Below are positions 35,898 through 45,079 of a stretch of DNA of 64,000 nt, in pieces. The DNA is taken from assembly GCA_964447285.1 (NCBI GenBank), contig CAYURO010000003.1, forward strand, positions 169,554 to 233,553, read 5' to 3'. Origin of the DNA: CAJBNH01 sp964447285 (GTDB lineage Bacteria > Myxococcota_A > UBA9042). Every line of letters starts with the position of its first letter. Position 1 is the first letter of the stretch. A model generated the notes under the pieces. That model searched no databases, was not told the origin of the DNA, and was given only the letters and a program-made list of their open reading frames with translations. The position numbers and the translations under genes are program-made.

Positions 35898-36791
35898 ATG
35901 ACCGTCTGGATGCCCCGGTTGGCCCGCCCGCTCGTCGCGCTGGCTGCACTTGCGTTTGCTGTTTCTGCTTGCGGACCCAGCGAAGAGGGCGAGACCCGCA
36001 AGTGGGACGCCAACAAGCTGATGGTCCAGGAATTCTCAAGCAAGTTCGCGGCGTTGAAGCCCGCGTTCGAGGCCCGACAGCAAGAGGCGCAAGTCGCTTG
36101 GGACAAGGCCAAGGCGCTGACCGACAAGGACCAACGCGCACAAGAGATGCGCAAGGCCAACGAGCTGCTGACGGTGATGCTGACGCCCGCACAGGACATC
36201 GACCGCAAGTTCCGCGAGATCGACCAACTCCGCACGGATCCGTCGCTTGTCGTGCTGCCGGCCTATCAGCTGAATCCGGTGCTGCAGGCGACCGACTGGC
36301 AGGTGCAGCAGGTGCGCGCTTCGCTGCAGACGGGGCCGTCGACTACGCCGGGGGAGGCGATCGGCCGTCTGCGCGCCGCCAACGATCACCTGGCGCGCGC
36401 TCGTGAGCCCCTGGACCGTCTGAAGGCCCAAGTGGCTGAGCGGCAGCGCCTTCAGAACGCCGCGACTGCTGGACAGGGTGCCCCTGGCAGCGTTCCTCCC
36501 GGTGCCGTTCCTCCCGGTGCCGTTCCTCCCGGTGCCGTTCCTCCCGGTGCGCTGCCCCCGGGTCAGCTCGCCCCCGGCGCGGTGCCTCCCGGCCAGCCGA
36601 TGCCCGCCGGCCTGCCCCCCGCCGTCCCGACCGCCGCGCCGGACCCGAATGGCCCTCCCGGCAACATTCCGCTGCAGCCGCTGCCGCCTCCGGGCACGAT
36701 GCCTGGCCCGGTGCCTCCCGGTGCGGCCGCCCCTGCTCCCGGCGCCGTCCCCCCGGGCGCGCCCCCCGCACCGGCCGCCAAGCCGTTCTGA
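35898..36791 (+). CDS. Lipoprotein with coiled coil and VPPGA repeats
   Basis: A 297-residue protein. The signal peptide ends in the lipobox VSAC. Residues 40-190 are helical and charged, with a likely coiled coil (FEARQQEAQVAWDKAKALT). The C-terminal 100 residues are Pro/Gly/Ala-rich, with four perfect VPPGA repeats from a 15 bp tandem DNA repeat, then looser PPG units. Such tails often span peptidoglycan. No enzyme motif. Function unknown. Confidence 0.7.
   Translation: MTVWMPRLARPLVALAALAFAVSACGPSEEGETRKWDANKLMVQEFSSKFAALKPAFEARQQEAQVAWDKAKALTDKDQRAQEMRKANELLTVMLTPAQDIDRKFREIDQLRTDPSLVVLPAYQLNPVLQATDWQVQQVRASLQTGPSTTPGEAIGRLRAANDHLARAREPLDRLKAQVAERQRLQNAATAGQGAPGSVPPGAVPPGAVPPGAVPPGALPPGQLAPGAVPPGQPMPAGLPPAVPTAAPDPNGPPGNIPLQPLPPPGTMPGPVPPGAAAPAPGAVPPGAPPAPAAKPF
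36492..36551 (+). repeat. 15 bp x 4 tandem repeat inside the lipoprotein gene
   Basis: GTTCCTCCCGGTGCC repeats four times at 36492, 36507, 36522 and 36537; the last unit ends in G. It encodes VPPGA each time. In-frame copy-number changes would not break the gene, so the tail length may vary between strains. Confidence 0.92.
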
Positions 36792-36870
36792 CCCCGACAT
36801 TTGACACGTCCCACATGTGCGGCACTCGTCGTGCGGGGCTGGAATACCTTAGAAATACAAGGAAAGAGAC

Positions 36871-37332
36871 ATGCCCACGCCACTTGAGCTCGAGCTCGGT
36901 GAACAACTCAAGGTCTGCATGAGGTCGGGGGACAAGGTCGGTCTGGCCGCCGTCCGCATGGTCCGCACGAAGATCATGGAGCGTCGCACCGCCAAGAACG
37001 CCCCTGAGATCACCGACGAGCTCGTCGTCGACACCATTCGCGCCTACGTCAAGATGTTGCAGGGCGGCATCGACGAGCTGTCGGCGGCGGGTGCGGGCGA
37101 CAACGAGCAGGTGGTCCAAGCCAAGGGCGAGATCGTCTATCTGGACCGCTTTCTGCCCAAGCTGATGGACGAGGCGCAGACCCAGGCGCTGGTCGATCGC
37201 ATCGTGGCAGAGCAGGGCCTGACCGACCCCAAGATGGCGGGCAAGGCGACTGGGTTGATCATGAAGGATTACAAGGGTCTAGTTGACCCTGGCGTCGTCA
37301 GTCGGCTGGTTCGCGCCAAGCTCGGAGCCTAG
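36871..37332 (+). CDS. yqeY: GatB/YqeY domain protein
   Basis: A 153-residue stand-alone member of the family that resembles the tRNA-binding tail of the GatB amidotransferase subunit. LKVCMRSGDKVGLAAVRMVRTKI and the C-terminal GLIMKDYKGLVDPGVVSRLV are typical. Its cellular role is unclear, with suggested links to tRNA. GGAAAGAGAC before the ATG acts as ribosome-binding site. It converges with the GT51 fusion gene with 18 bp between stops. Confidence 0.88.
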   Translation: MPTPLELELGEQLKVCMRSGDKVGLAAVRMVRTKIMERRTAKNAPEITDELVVDTIRAYVKMLQGGIDELSAAGAGDNEQVVQAKGEIVYLDRFLPKLMDEAQTQALVDRIVAEQGLTDPKMAGKATGLIMKDYKGLVDPGVVSRLVRAKLGA

Positions 37333-37350
37333 CCAGGACGCTTGGTTCGG

Positions 37351-40300
37351 CTACTCCGCAACGCCCCCCAGAGGTGCTCCGGGCTCAGCCGCGACAGGTG
37401 CCGGCCAACCCAGGAACTTGGGCACGTAGGGCGCCTCGGCCAGGTACTTCTCGTCGTCGATCACGCCCTCGTCGCGCATCTTGTTCATGATGCCGATCAT
37501 GCGCTCTTGCCACCACGGGTCCCACTGCTTCTTGGTGAAGCGGGCATATCCGCAGCGCGGGCAGGGCTTGTTGGCGGCCAGGAACGCGGACTCCAACGGC
37601 GACAGGTCCTTGCCCGACTTGCCGAAATAGGCCTGTGCGGCGCGCTCGATGCCGTAAATCTTGGGGCCGTACTCGATCATGTTGACATAGAGTTCGAGGA
37701 TGCGGTCCTTGGGGACCCGTCGCTCCAACTGCCAAACAATCAGCAATTCCTCAAACTTGCGCGACAGGTGCTTGGCCCGCGACAGGTAGACGTTCTTGAC
37801 GAGCTGCTGGGTGATGGTCGAGCCGCCGTACACGAACCGGCCGTAGTCCAGGTCCATGCGAATGGCGCGCAGCAGCAGGCCCGGGCGAATGCCGCGGTGC
37901 TTGTAGAAGGCGCCGTCCTCGGTGGCCATCATCGACCAGGGCAGCCAGGGCGGCATGTCGGCCAGCGCAACCCAGTAGCCCGACTGCGGTCCGACCAGCA
38001 CGTCGTCCAGCATCGTGCCGTTCTCGTTGACGGGACGCACGAAGTCGCCGGCCAGCTCGTCCAGGTCGATGTTGGCGAACTTGCTGACTTCGCACGTCGC
38101 GTCGTCGAGCGTCAGGTCCATCGTCGCCTTGTAGACGTCCTTCAGCGGCACGGCCAGATCGACCATCCACGACACTTGCCCAGTCGCCTCGATCGCGCCG
38201 ATGCTCGTCAGCAGCGCCTTGGGGATCGACCGCGCCACGGCGCCACAGTCCTGCCGGGCCATCTCGGCACGGGCGTGGACGATGGGCTTGTTCGTGACGT
38301 CGGTGGCCTCGAGCAGCACCCGCATCTGCGCGTCGCCGATCTTCAGGTCGGGCAGCTCCAGACGAATCGAGCCATCGGCCGCCGAAGCCGTCAGCTGCAT
38401 CTTGGTCGTCACCGACTGCAGATCCACGGGCTCGGGGGCCAGCCGCCACCAGTCGACGCCCACCTTCTTCAAGAGCAAATCGCCCGTGATGTTCAGCGAC
38501 GGCCCCGCGCCTAGCCGGACCTCAAGGTTCGCCGACAGGTCGGAGTCTTCGGCGACCGACACACCGGACGACACCACCCGCAGCGCCTGAGCGAACTGGC
38601 TGCCCGCCATCTTGAATTTCGCGCGGTCCAGCTTGGCCCCTGGGCCGGTGACGACGTCGGCGCTCAGCTCGCCCCAAACCCGCTCGGCATCGAAGGGCTT
38701 GGCGCTGGCGGTCAGACCCCGCGTGCCGTCCGCCAGCACGGGTGTCCACTGCACGGTGATGTCGGACACGCCGCCGAACGGCTGCGTCGAGCCAGGCTGC
38801 ACAAAGCCGACGCGGCCACCGATGACCTCGACTTTCAAGCGGGGGGCCTGCGCCATGCGGTCGATGACGTTTTGCACAAGCGCCTCGCCGCCCAGCAGCT
38901 TGGCGTGCAGCGCCTTCAGCGGTTCCGCATAGTTGGCAACAGCCGACTTCTGACCGTTGGCGCCCTTGGCCACCGACTTGGCGGCGGGCTTGGCGGCAGC
39001 GACGCCGGCTTGCTCCAGCTTCAGTGCGACCTTCTCCTGCACCATCTTGCGACGCGACTCGGGTGGCAGCTCGGGGTCGTCGATCTCGTCTTCGGCCTCT
39101 CCCTGCATCTGCCTGCGCAGCTTGGCTTCCTCGGCGGCCTTGACCGCGCCCCAGATCGAGCGGCCCAGCGGCACCTGATTCAGGGCATCCTCACGCCACG
39201 GCAGGTCGATCGACGGCTTCTCGATCTTCAGCAACACCAACGACTCCAAGGGTTTGTCCGAAGGCATGCGGTCGGTGCGCAGCTCCGCCGCGGCCAGACC
39301 CAGCACGCCGATCTCGCCGGGCAGTGTCACCTGCAGGGCCTCGAGACGCGCCACCAGCGGCAGTTCGGTCCCGACCACGGCACCCACGCCCAGCGACAGC
39401 GACTTCGCCTTGCCTGACCAGATCTTGGCGGCGGGCGCTGGCGGCGGTGGCGGGGCCTTGCCCTTGCCGGGCTTCTTGGCGGGGGCGGCGGGCTTCTCGG
39501 CGGCAATCGGCACGGCGAACGCGATGTCCTCAGCCGTCACGCCCAAACCACGCACGCTGTCGGGCCGCACGCTGCGCACGGACAGCAGCACCTGGTCACC
39601 CTTGCGCAGGACCACGTCCTCGACGGCTCCGCCTTCCACCGCGTCGAAGCCGAAACCGCCCACCGACAGCGAATCGGCTCCCAGCGGCAGGGGCGAGGTC
39701 GCGGGGACCTTCAGGCGGAACTCAGGCGCGAAGCGGGCTTGCAGCCGAGGCGGTCCTTCCTTCTGCGCGACCATCGACGCCGTCAGCTTCGACGCGACCG
39801 ACCCGTCGACCACGGCCGTCAGGTCCCCGACGTCGTGATTCAGGTCGACATGCGCCGCGATGTCGCGAATGCGCAGGCCCTGCGGCAGGTACTCGCTGCC
39901 CTTGCCGCGGACGCGCAGGGCGATCTGGCCGCGCTCGATCGAGAATGCCGACGCTGTCGTGGACTTCTCGTCGTCCTTGTCGTCTTCCTTCTCCTTGCGG
40001 GGGAACACGGTGCGAGCGGCGCGGTAGAGATCCAGCATCTCCTTGGGCTTGCCGTCATCCACGACCACGTCGATCAGAAAGCCCTTGAGGTCCGCGCTCT
40101 GGGGACGGCGACGACCGGCCAGAATCCTCAGGAACGAGAATTTGGCCTCCGCACTCTCGACCGCCACGACCTTGCTGTTGTCGGCACGGACGAATGCAAG
40201 CCCTTGAATCTGAACGCGTCCCATCATACTGACCGACACATCGGTCAGCTCCAGACGCAGGTTGGCCTCTTTCGCAATCCGCTCCAGCTTGCCGCGGACG

Positions 40301-40455
40301 ACGCCGCCCGCCACGACCGAGCCGATGACGCCGCCCAACAGGACGAGCGCAGCGACGGACGCGCCGACGATGAGCCAAAGCTTCTTGCGGTTGGCGCGGG
40401 ACTCAGGACCCCGAACGGGCGGCCGTTCCACGGGGCGCTTGAAGGGCGTGGGCAT
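37351..40455 (-). CDS. AsmA-like domain fused to GT51 peptidoglycan glycosyltransferase
   Basis: A 1034-residue inner-membrane protein. One transmembrane helix (about 26-50) is followed by roughly 750 periplasmic residues with AsmA/TamB-like beta segments. A C-terminal GT51 domain (about 830-990) follows, with the catalytic EDGAFYKHRG, GGSTITQQLVKN and RILELYVNMIEYG. No transpeptidase domain follows, so it can only lengthen glycan strands, like MtgA or the first half of class A PBPs. CPRCGYARF near the end is unusual. The AsmA part may guide it at the envelope. The next upstream gene, on the same strand, is the EtfD-like gene. Confidence 0.85.
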   Translation of the reverse strand: MPTPFKRPVERPPVRGPESRANRKKLWLIVGASVAALVLLGGVIGSVVAGGVVRGKLERIAKEANLRLELTDVSVSMMGRVQIQGLAFVRADNSKVVAVESAEAKFSFLRILAGRRRPQSADLKGFLIDVVVDDGKPKEMLDLYRAARTVFPRKEKEDDKDDEKSTTASAFSIERGQIALRVRGKGSEYLPQGLRIRDIAAHVDLNHDVGDLTAVVDGSVASKLTASMVAQKEGPPRLQARFAPEFRLKVPATSPLPLGADSLSVGGFGFDAVEGGAVEDVVLRKGDQVLLSVRSVRPDSVRGLGVTAEDIAFAVPIAAEKPAAPAKKPGKGKAPPPPPAPAAKIWSGKAKSLSLGVGAVVGTELPLVARLEALQVTLPGEIGVLGLAAAELRTDRMPSDKPLESLVLLKIEKPSIDLPWREDALNQVPLGRSIWGAVKAAEEAKLRRQMQGEAEDEIDDPELPPESRRKMVQEKVALKLEQAGVAAAKPAAKSVAKGANGQKSAVANYAEPLKALHAKLLGGEALVQNVIDRMAQAPRLKVEVIGGRVGFVQPGSTQPFGGVSDITVQWTPVLADGTRGLTASAKPFDAERVWGELSADVVTGPGAKLDRAKFKMAGSQFAQALRVVSSGVSVAEDSDLSANLEVRLGAGPSLNITGDLLLKKVGVDWWRLAPEPVDLQSVTTKMQLTASAADGSIRLELPDLKIGDAQMRVLLEATDVTNKPIVHARAEMARQDCGAVARSIPKALLTSIGAIEATGQVSWMVDLAVPLKDVYKATMDLTLDDATCEVSKFANIDLDELAGDFVRPVNENGTMLDDVLVGPQSGYWVALADMPPWLPWSMMATEDGAFYKHRGIRPGLLLRAIRMDLDYGRFVYGGSTITQQLVKNVYLSRAKHLSRKFEELLIVWQLERRVPKDRILELYVNMIEYGPKIYGIERAAQAYFGKSGKDLSPLESAFLAANKPCPRCGYARFTKKQWDPWWQERMIGIMNKMRDEGVIDDEKYLAEAPYVPKFLGWPAPVAAEPGAPLGGVAE

Positions 40456-40500
40456 GGCAGGTCACTCAGGGGCTACAAGACGTTGCCCGAACGCCGCATC

Positions 40501-42579
40501 CTAGGTCGAGGCGGCCTCCGGGTCCAAATCTTGCGTTGCCGGCCCGGCGGGTGCTTCCAAAGCGTCCAGCACGATCTCGGCGATGTCGCGGGTGCGCACG
40601 GCGTCGTACAAGTCCTTGTCCTTCAAGCCGTCGGCCAGCATCGTCACGCAGAACGGGCAGCCCGATGCGACCACCTCGGGCTGGGTCTCCATCGCCTGCT
40701 CGATGCGCAGGTGGTTGATCCGCTTGCCGATCTTCTCTTCCATGAACATCCGCGCGCCGCCGGCTCCGCAGCACATGCCCAACGCTCGCGACCGCTCCAT
40801 CTCGACCAATTCCAGCCCCGGAACGGCCTTGAGCGTCTCGCGCGGGGCGTCGTATTCGTCGTTGTGGCGGCCGAGGTAGCACGAGTCGTGGAAGACGACC
40901 TTCTGCGCGGCGGCGTCGGTCTTGAAGTTCAGCTTGCCGGCCTTGATCAGCTCGGCGATCAGCTGCGTGTGGTGCACGACCTCGTACTGCCCCCCCAACT
41001 GCGGGTACTCGTTCTTGATCGTGTTGTAGCAGTGCGGGCAGGCGGTAAAGACCTTCTTGACGTTGAACTCGGCAAACGTCTCGATGTTGGCCTTGGCCTG
41101 GTCCTGGAACAGGTACTCGTGGCCCATGCGCCGTCCGGGGTCGCCGCAGCACTTCTCCTTCTTGCCCAACACCGCAAACGACACGCCGGCTTGCTTGAGG
41201 ATGCGCGCGGTGGCGACCGAGATGGTCTTGGCACGGTCGTCGAACGACCCGGCACAGCCGACGAAGAACAGCCACTCGGCCTCGGGGTTGTCGGCAAGCG
41301 TCGGGATGCCTTCGTCCTTGGCCCACTCGCCACGCTTGCCCGACGCAAGGCCCCACGGATTCGACTTGGACTCCAGGTTCTTCAGCGTGGTGCCGAGCTC
41401 TTTGGGAAACTCGTTGCGCGTCATCATCATGTGCCGACGGATGCCGACGATCTTGTCGATGTGCTCGATCATCACAGGGCACTGCTCGCTGCACGACCGG
41501 CAGGTGGTACACGCCCAGATCGCGTCCAGATTCACCGCCTGGATCAGCGCCGGCAGGTCGCCGCCCTCGCCATCCTCGCCGCCCGCCGCTGCCAGAGGAG
41601 CCATCGGCTTGCCGGCCGCCTCGGCGTACACGAAGTCCCGCGTATCCAGGATGATCATCTTGGGGTTCAGGGGCTTGCCCGTCTGCCACGCCGGACAGTT
41701 GACCTCGCAGCGGCCGCACTCGGTGCAGGTGTACAGGTCCAGCACCTGCTTCCACGTCAAGTCGGAAGACTTCGAGATGCCCAGAGGCTCCTCAGCCTCG
41801 AGCTTGGCCTCGATGTCGGGGACGAAGGGCAGGGCACCCTTGGGTTCCAGACGCGACAGAAACACGTTCGGCAGCGACGTGATCACGTGGAAGTGCTTGG
41901 ACAGGGGCAGCAGGTTCAAGAAGATCAGGACCACGATCAGGTGGATCCAGTAGTTCACCTCAGCCCACAGCAGCAGCGTCCTGGCCTCGGCACCGCCCGC
42001 CGCCAACGTGGCAGCCAGCCAGCCGCCGATGGGGGCGTGCGCGATCTCAGCCAGCCGAGTCGGGTCGGTCTTGGCGAGGCCACCGAAGTGCAGACCGTCA
42101 TACAGGAAGTCGGTGACCATCAGCGTCGCGATGAAGCCGAGGATCAGCAGGGCCTCGCCGCTGTAGGCGATGCGCTTGGGCCGCACCACCAGTCGGCGCC
42201 AGACGAAGCCCAGGATGGCGACCAGCACCACGGCCTCGGTGATGTCCTTGACGAAGTCGTAGCCCGCCTGCAACACACCGGGCAGCGCGGCCTCGGGGGC
42301 GTACGCCTGCACGAACAGCTGCAGCGTGCGCACGGCCAGGATCGAGAAGCCCCAGAACGTGAAGGCGTGCAGCAGGCCCGATGCCGGCTCCTTGAACATC
42401 TTCTTCTGCGCGATGCCGACGACCAGCAGCTTGCGCACGCGGGCGGCGACGAGGTCCCAGCGCGTCTCGGGCTTGGCCGCGCGCAACACCTTCCACCGCA
42501 AGGCGATGGTGCGGGCGAAAATGCCCAGACCGACCAACAGCAGCACGGACGCGACGATCACGCGATAGTCAAAGCTCAT
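40501..42579 (-). CDS. Membrane Fe-S oxidoreductase, EtfD/HdrD-like
   Basis: A 692-residue protein. About six N-terminal membrane helices resemble a heme-binding NarI-like region. Two 4Fe-4S sites follow (CTECGRCEVNCP near 275, CTTCRSCSEQCP near 345), then two CCG domains (KCCGDPGRRMG and GMCCGAGG) of the heterodisulfide-reductase type. This layout matches the EtfD proteins thought to pass electrons from electron-transfer flavoprotein to menaquinone during beta-oxidation. The acyl-CoA dehydrogenases at 48.6-52.6 kb would be its electron source through EtfAB, which is not in this window. ATG at 42579 with GGGAG. Confidence 0.87.
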   Translation of the reverse strand: MSFDYRVIVASVLLLVGLGIFARTIALRWKVLRAAKPETRWDLVAARVRKLLVVGIAQKKMFKEPASGLLHAFTFWGFSILAVRTLQLFVQAYAPEAALPGVLQAGYDFVKDITEAVVLVAILGFVWRRLVVRPKRIAYSGEALLILGFIATLMVTDFLYDGLHFGGLAKTDPTRLAEIAHAPIGGWLAATLAAGGAEARTLLLWAEVNYWIHLIVVLIFLNLLPLSKHFHVITSLPNVFLSRLEPKGALPFVPDIEAKLEAEEPLGISKSSDLTWKQVLDLYTCTECGRCEVNCPAWQTGKPLNPKMIILDTRDFVYAEAAGKPMAPLAAAGGEDGEGGDLPALIQAVNLDAIWACTTCRSCSEQCPVMIEHIDKIVGIRRHMMMTRNEFPKELGTTLKNLESKSNPWGLASGKRGEWAKDEGIPTLADNPEAEWLFFVGCAGSFDDRAKTISVATARILKQAGVSFAVLGKKEKCCGDPGRRMGHEYLFQDQAKANIETFAEFNVKKVFTACPHCYNTIKNEYPQLGGQYEVVHHTQLIAELIKAGKLNFKTDAAAQKVVFHDSCYLGRHNDEYDAPRETLKAVPGLELVEMERSRALGMCCGAGGARMFMEEKIGKRINHLRIEQAMETQPEVVASGCPFCVTMLADGLKDKDLYDAVRTRDIAEIVLDALEAPAGPATQDLDPEAAST

Positions 42580-42628
42580 GGTCGCTCCCGGACGGAGGAC
42601 ACCCCGGTCGCAGGACCTTGAGCCCGCT

Positions 42629-43384
42629 TCAGGGGTGTTCGATTCGCGGACGACGGATGGCCTGCACGGCCCAAGTCGGCTCCCCCCGGAGCCCACAACG
42701 TCGTTCGCGCAAGGTCGGCGGCAGCCCCGCACTGGGGTCCTGCAGCCTTGTGACTTCGAAGGCGGGCTGGCGCCGGAATTCTTCCTCGGCCCAGTCGGCA
42801 TAGTCGGACACGTCGGACTTCAGCAGCAGCCGGCCGCCGTCGCGCAGCCAGCCCGCGGCATCGGCCACGAACTCAGGCGAGATCAGGCGCTTCTTGATGT
42901 GCCGCAGCTTCCACCAGGGGTCGGGGAAGAACACGAACAGCTCGTCCAGCGTCCCGGGCACCAGCACGCGGGGCAGCATCTCGCGGGCGTCGACCAGCGC
43001 AAGCACGGCGTTCTCGACCCCGTGCTGCTGCAGCCAGACGTCGGCTTCTTCGCAGAACTTGCGGCGGACCTCGAAGCCGAGGAAACGGTCGTCGGGGTGC
43101 AGCGCGCAGTAGCCCGCCACGAACCGGCCCAATTGAAAGCCGATTTCGACCACCAGCCGCCGCTTGTCGGTCGGGTCGCAGTAGGCGCGCAGACGGTCCT
43201 CGTCTTCCACCCGAAAGATCGGGTCGACGACGTAGCGGCCTTTCAGGGGCGAGGGGGTGCCGTGGGCGCGGCGCTTCTCGATCGACCCACCAATCAAGGC
43301 CTTGGCGCGCTGGCGCTGGGCGTCGGGCGGATCGGTGGCGAGGGCGTTCGGGGTGTCGAGAACCTGGAACTTGCGCATCGCCAT
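42629..43384 (-). CDS. trmB: tRNA (guanine-N7-)-methyltransferase
   Basis: About 251 residues. It methylates G46 in the tRNA variable loop using SAM. The SAM motif is VVEIGFQLGRFV, and the family signature is FFPDPWWKLRHIKKRL. The start is unsure: ATGs at 43378, 43384 and a few codons further upstream are all possible, and none has a clear ribosome-binding site. Residues before the core (about 60) contain Arg-rich sequence. It lies 49 bp upstream of the EtfD-like gene on the same strand. Confidence 0.88.
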   Translation of the reverse strand: MAMRKFQVLDTPNALATDPPDAQRQRAKALIGGSIEKRRAHGTPSPLKGRYVVDPIFRVEDEDRLRAYCDPTDKRRLVVEIGFQLGRFVAGYCALHPDDRFLGFEVRRKFCEEADVWLQQHGVENAVLALVDAREMLPRVLVPGTLDELFVFFPDPWWKLRHIKKRLISPEFVADAAGWLRDGGRLLLKSDVSDYADWAEEEFRRQPAFEVTRLQDPSAGLPPTLRERRCGLRGEPTWAVQAIRRPRIEHP

Positions 43385-43462
43385 GAGGCAGAGAAGCATA
43401 GCGCACTGCGTCACGGGCGACAACGCGCCGACCCCGGGCCGCCCCATCCCGCCAGGAGCCGC

Positions 43463-45010
43463 ATGGCCGCGATCGAGACCCCGCCACCTCCCACCGCCGC
43501 CGACGTCAAGACGCCCTTGCGAATCGGCGTGATGGCGACGCTGCTGCTGGTGATGATCACCGTGTCGGCCAGCGTGGCGATCTACAGCGCGTGGCTGCTG
43601 ATCCGCGGCGAGAAGGTGTCGATCGCGCTGGAGGCGTTGCCTGCGGGATGCGTCTGGGTGGTGCAGTCCGACCTGCCGGGCGAGCTGGCAGGTGCCTGGC
43701 GTGCGATGGCGCAACACCCTGCGCTGCCTGACGAAACGGCCAAGGATACGCGAGGCTTGCACGACCTGTTTCGCGATCTGGCGACCGTGCCGGGGCTGGC
43801 GCGCGGTGGCGCGTGGGCGGTGTGCGGGCTGGGGCAGGGCGCGGTGGCGGCGCTGCCTGACGCGGGCGGCGGTCTGCCGATGGCGCGGGCGTGGTTCGAC
43901 CGCCTGCGGGCGGCACAGTGGCCCCGGACGTTGGCGGCGGCCGACGTGTTCAACCCCTTGCAGGGGCTACAGATCGGGTCGTGGAGCGAGTCCGGCGGCC
44001 GGGCCGTCTTGCGCGACGACCAAGGGCGCAGCCGCGCGGCGGTCAGTCAAGAGCAGGGCGTGGTGCTGGTCGCGTGGAGCTATGGCGACGTCGAGGCAAC
44101 TGCGGTGCTGGACGAGGCCCGGGTGGCGGCGAGTCGCAAGCCCCTGAAGGAAGACAACGAGTTCCGGGCGGCCATCGAGCGCGCCGGGGGCGGTCAACTG
44201 CATCTCTACGTGGGTGGCGAGGCGGCACGGGCATTTGCCAAGCGCACCGGTCTGGGGCACGGGGCGGGCGTGCCGCCTTGGCAACCGGGGCTGCCGAGCT
44301 TGCGCTGGTTGGGCGTGGCGCTGCGGTCGGATGCGGCCGGCGTGCGTATCCACGCGCATGTGGGGACGACGGAAAAGGGCGCGGCGTGGTTGAAGCAGAC
44401 GTTCGACGTGGCGGGTGCATTGGATGCGTCGCCCTACGTGGACGCGCAGGCCTCTGTGGCCGGTGTGGTGCGGTTGCCGCTGGCGACGTGGGCGGCGTGG
44501 GGCAGTCTGCCCGGGCAACTGCCGACTGAGTTGTCCAAGGGCTTGACCGGACAAGCGATCTGGCAAGAGCTGCCGGCAACGGGTCTGGGGAGTGAGGCGA
44601 CGCCGACCGGTCTGGTGCTGCTGCAGATCCGCGACGCGGCTGTGGTGCAAGACTGGCTGGCGACCCCGCGCGACAACCCGCAATCCCAAGGAATTGTGGA
44701 CGGATTCTTGGTCATCGGCACGGACCGCGCGACCCGCGACCGTGGCGAGGCGCTGGTGAGCAAGGCGCGCAAGCCCGACGGCGCCCCTGAGCTTGGTCCC
44801 GACACCAAGCGGCTGCTCGGCGAGACGCAGGGCTTTCTGGCGCGCCCTGGAGCGCAGGTCGGCGTCGGAAGGCTGCGCGGTTGGCGCGGTCCGCTGGAGG
44901 CCGAGTGGCTGTGGCTCGACACCGGTCTGATCGGCGAATTGCGCCTGCTGCCAGTCGCTTCCGACCCATCGCCCGGTCCGGTGGCGACGGGCGGACCGGG
45001 GCCGGGTTGA
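43463..45010 (+). CDS. Unknown single-pass membrane protein
   Basis: A 515-residue protein. A hydrophobic segment (about 22-46, GVMATLLLVMITVSASVAIYSAWLL) anchors an exported domain of about 470 residues rich in small hydrophobic residues, with repeated ATWAAWGSLP/ARPGAQVGV-like strands. It resembles the DUF3352-type periplasmic proteins only loosely. ATG at 43463 with AGGAG. It is divergent from trmB and starts the rightward run leading to thioredoxin. No catalytic motif found. Confidence 0.65.
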   Translation: MAAIETPPPPTAADVKTPLRIGVMATLLLVMITVSASVAIYSAWLLIRGEKVSIALEALPAGCVWVVQSDLPGELAGAWRAMAQHPALPDETAKDTRGLHDLFRDLATVPGLARGGAWAVCGLGQGAVAALPDAGGGLPMARAWFDRLRAAQWPRTLAAADVFNPLQGLQIGSWSESGGRAVLRDDQGRSRAAVSQEQGVVLVAWSYGDVEATAVLDEARVAASRKPLKEDNEFRAAIERAGGGQLHLYVGGEAARAFAKRTGLGHGAGVPPWQPGLPSLRWLGVALRSDAAGVRIHAHVGTTEKGAAWLKQTFDVAGALDASPYVDAQASVAGVVRLPLATWAAWGSLPGQLPTELSKGLTGQAIWQELPATGLGSEATPTGLVLLQIRDAAVVQDWLATPRDNPQSQGIVDGFLVIGTDRATRDRGEALVSKARKPDGAPELGPDTKRLLGETQGFLARPGAQVGVGRLRGWRGPLEAEWLWLDTGLIGELRLLPVASDPSPGPVATGGPGPG

Positions 45011-45079
45011 CAGCCTCGATGCGGTGAAGGACACCGAAGGCGCGCCGATGCCGACGGCGCCCACGCAAGGCAGCCCCCC

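Noticed and set aside
36492..36551. CRISPR-like array
   Set aside because: The 15 bp units are contiguous without spacers and encode VPPGA in frame.
39739..42621. A 960-codon open frame on the plus strand
   Set aside because: It runs antisense to the AsmA/GT51 and EtfD-like genes, both of which have clear motifs. Its translation is low-complexity Arg/Gln/His-rich sequence typical of GC-rich shadow frames.
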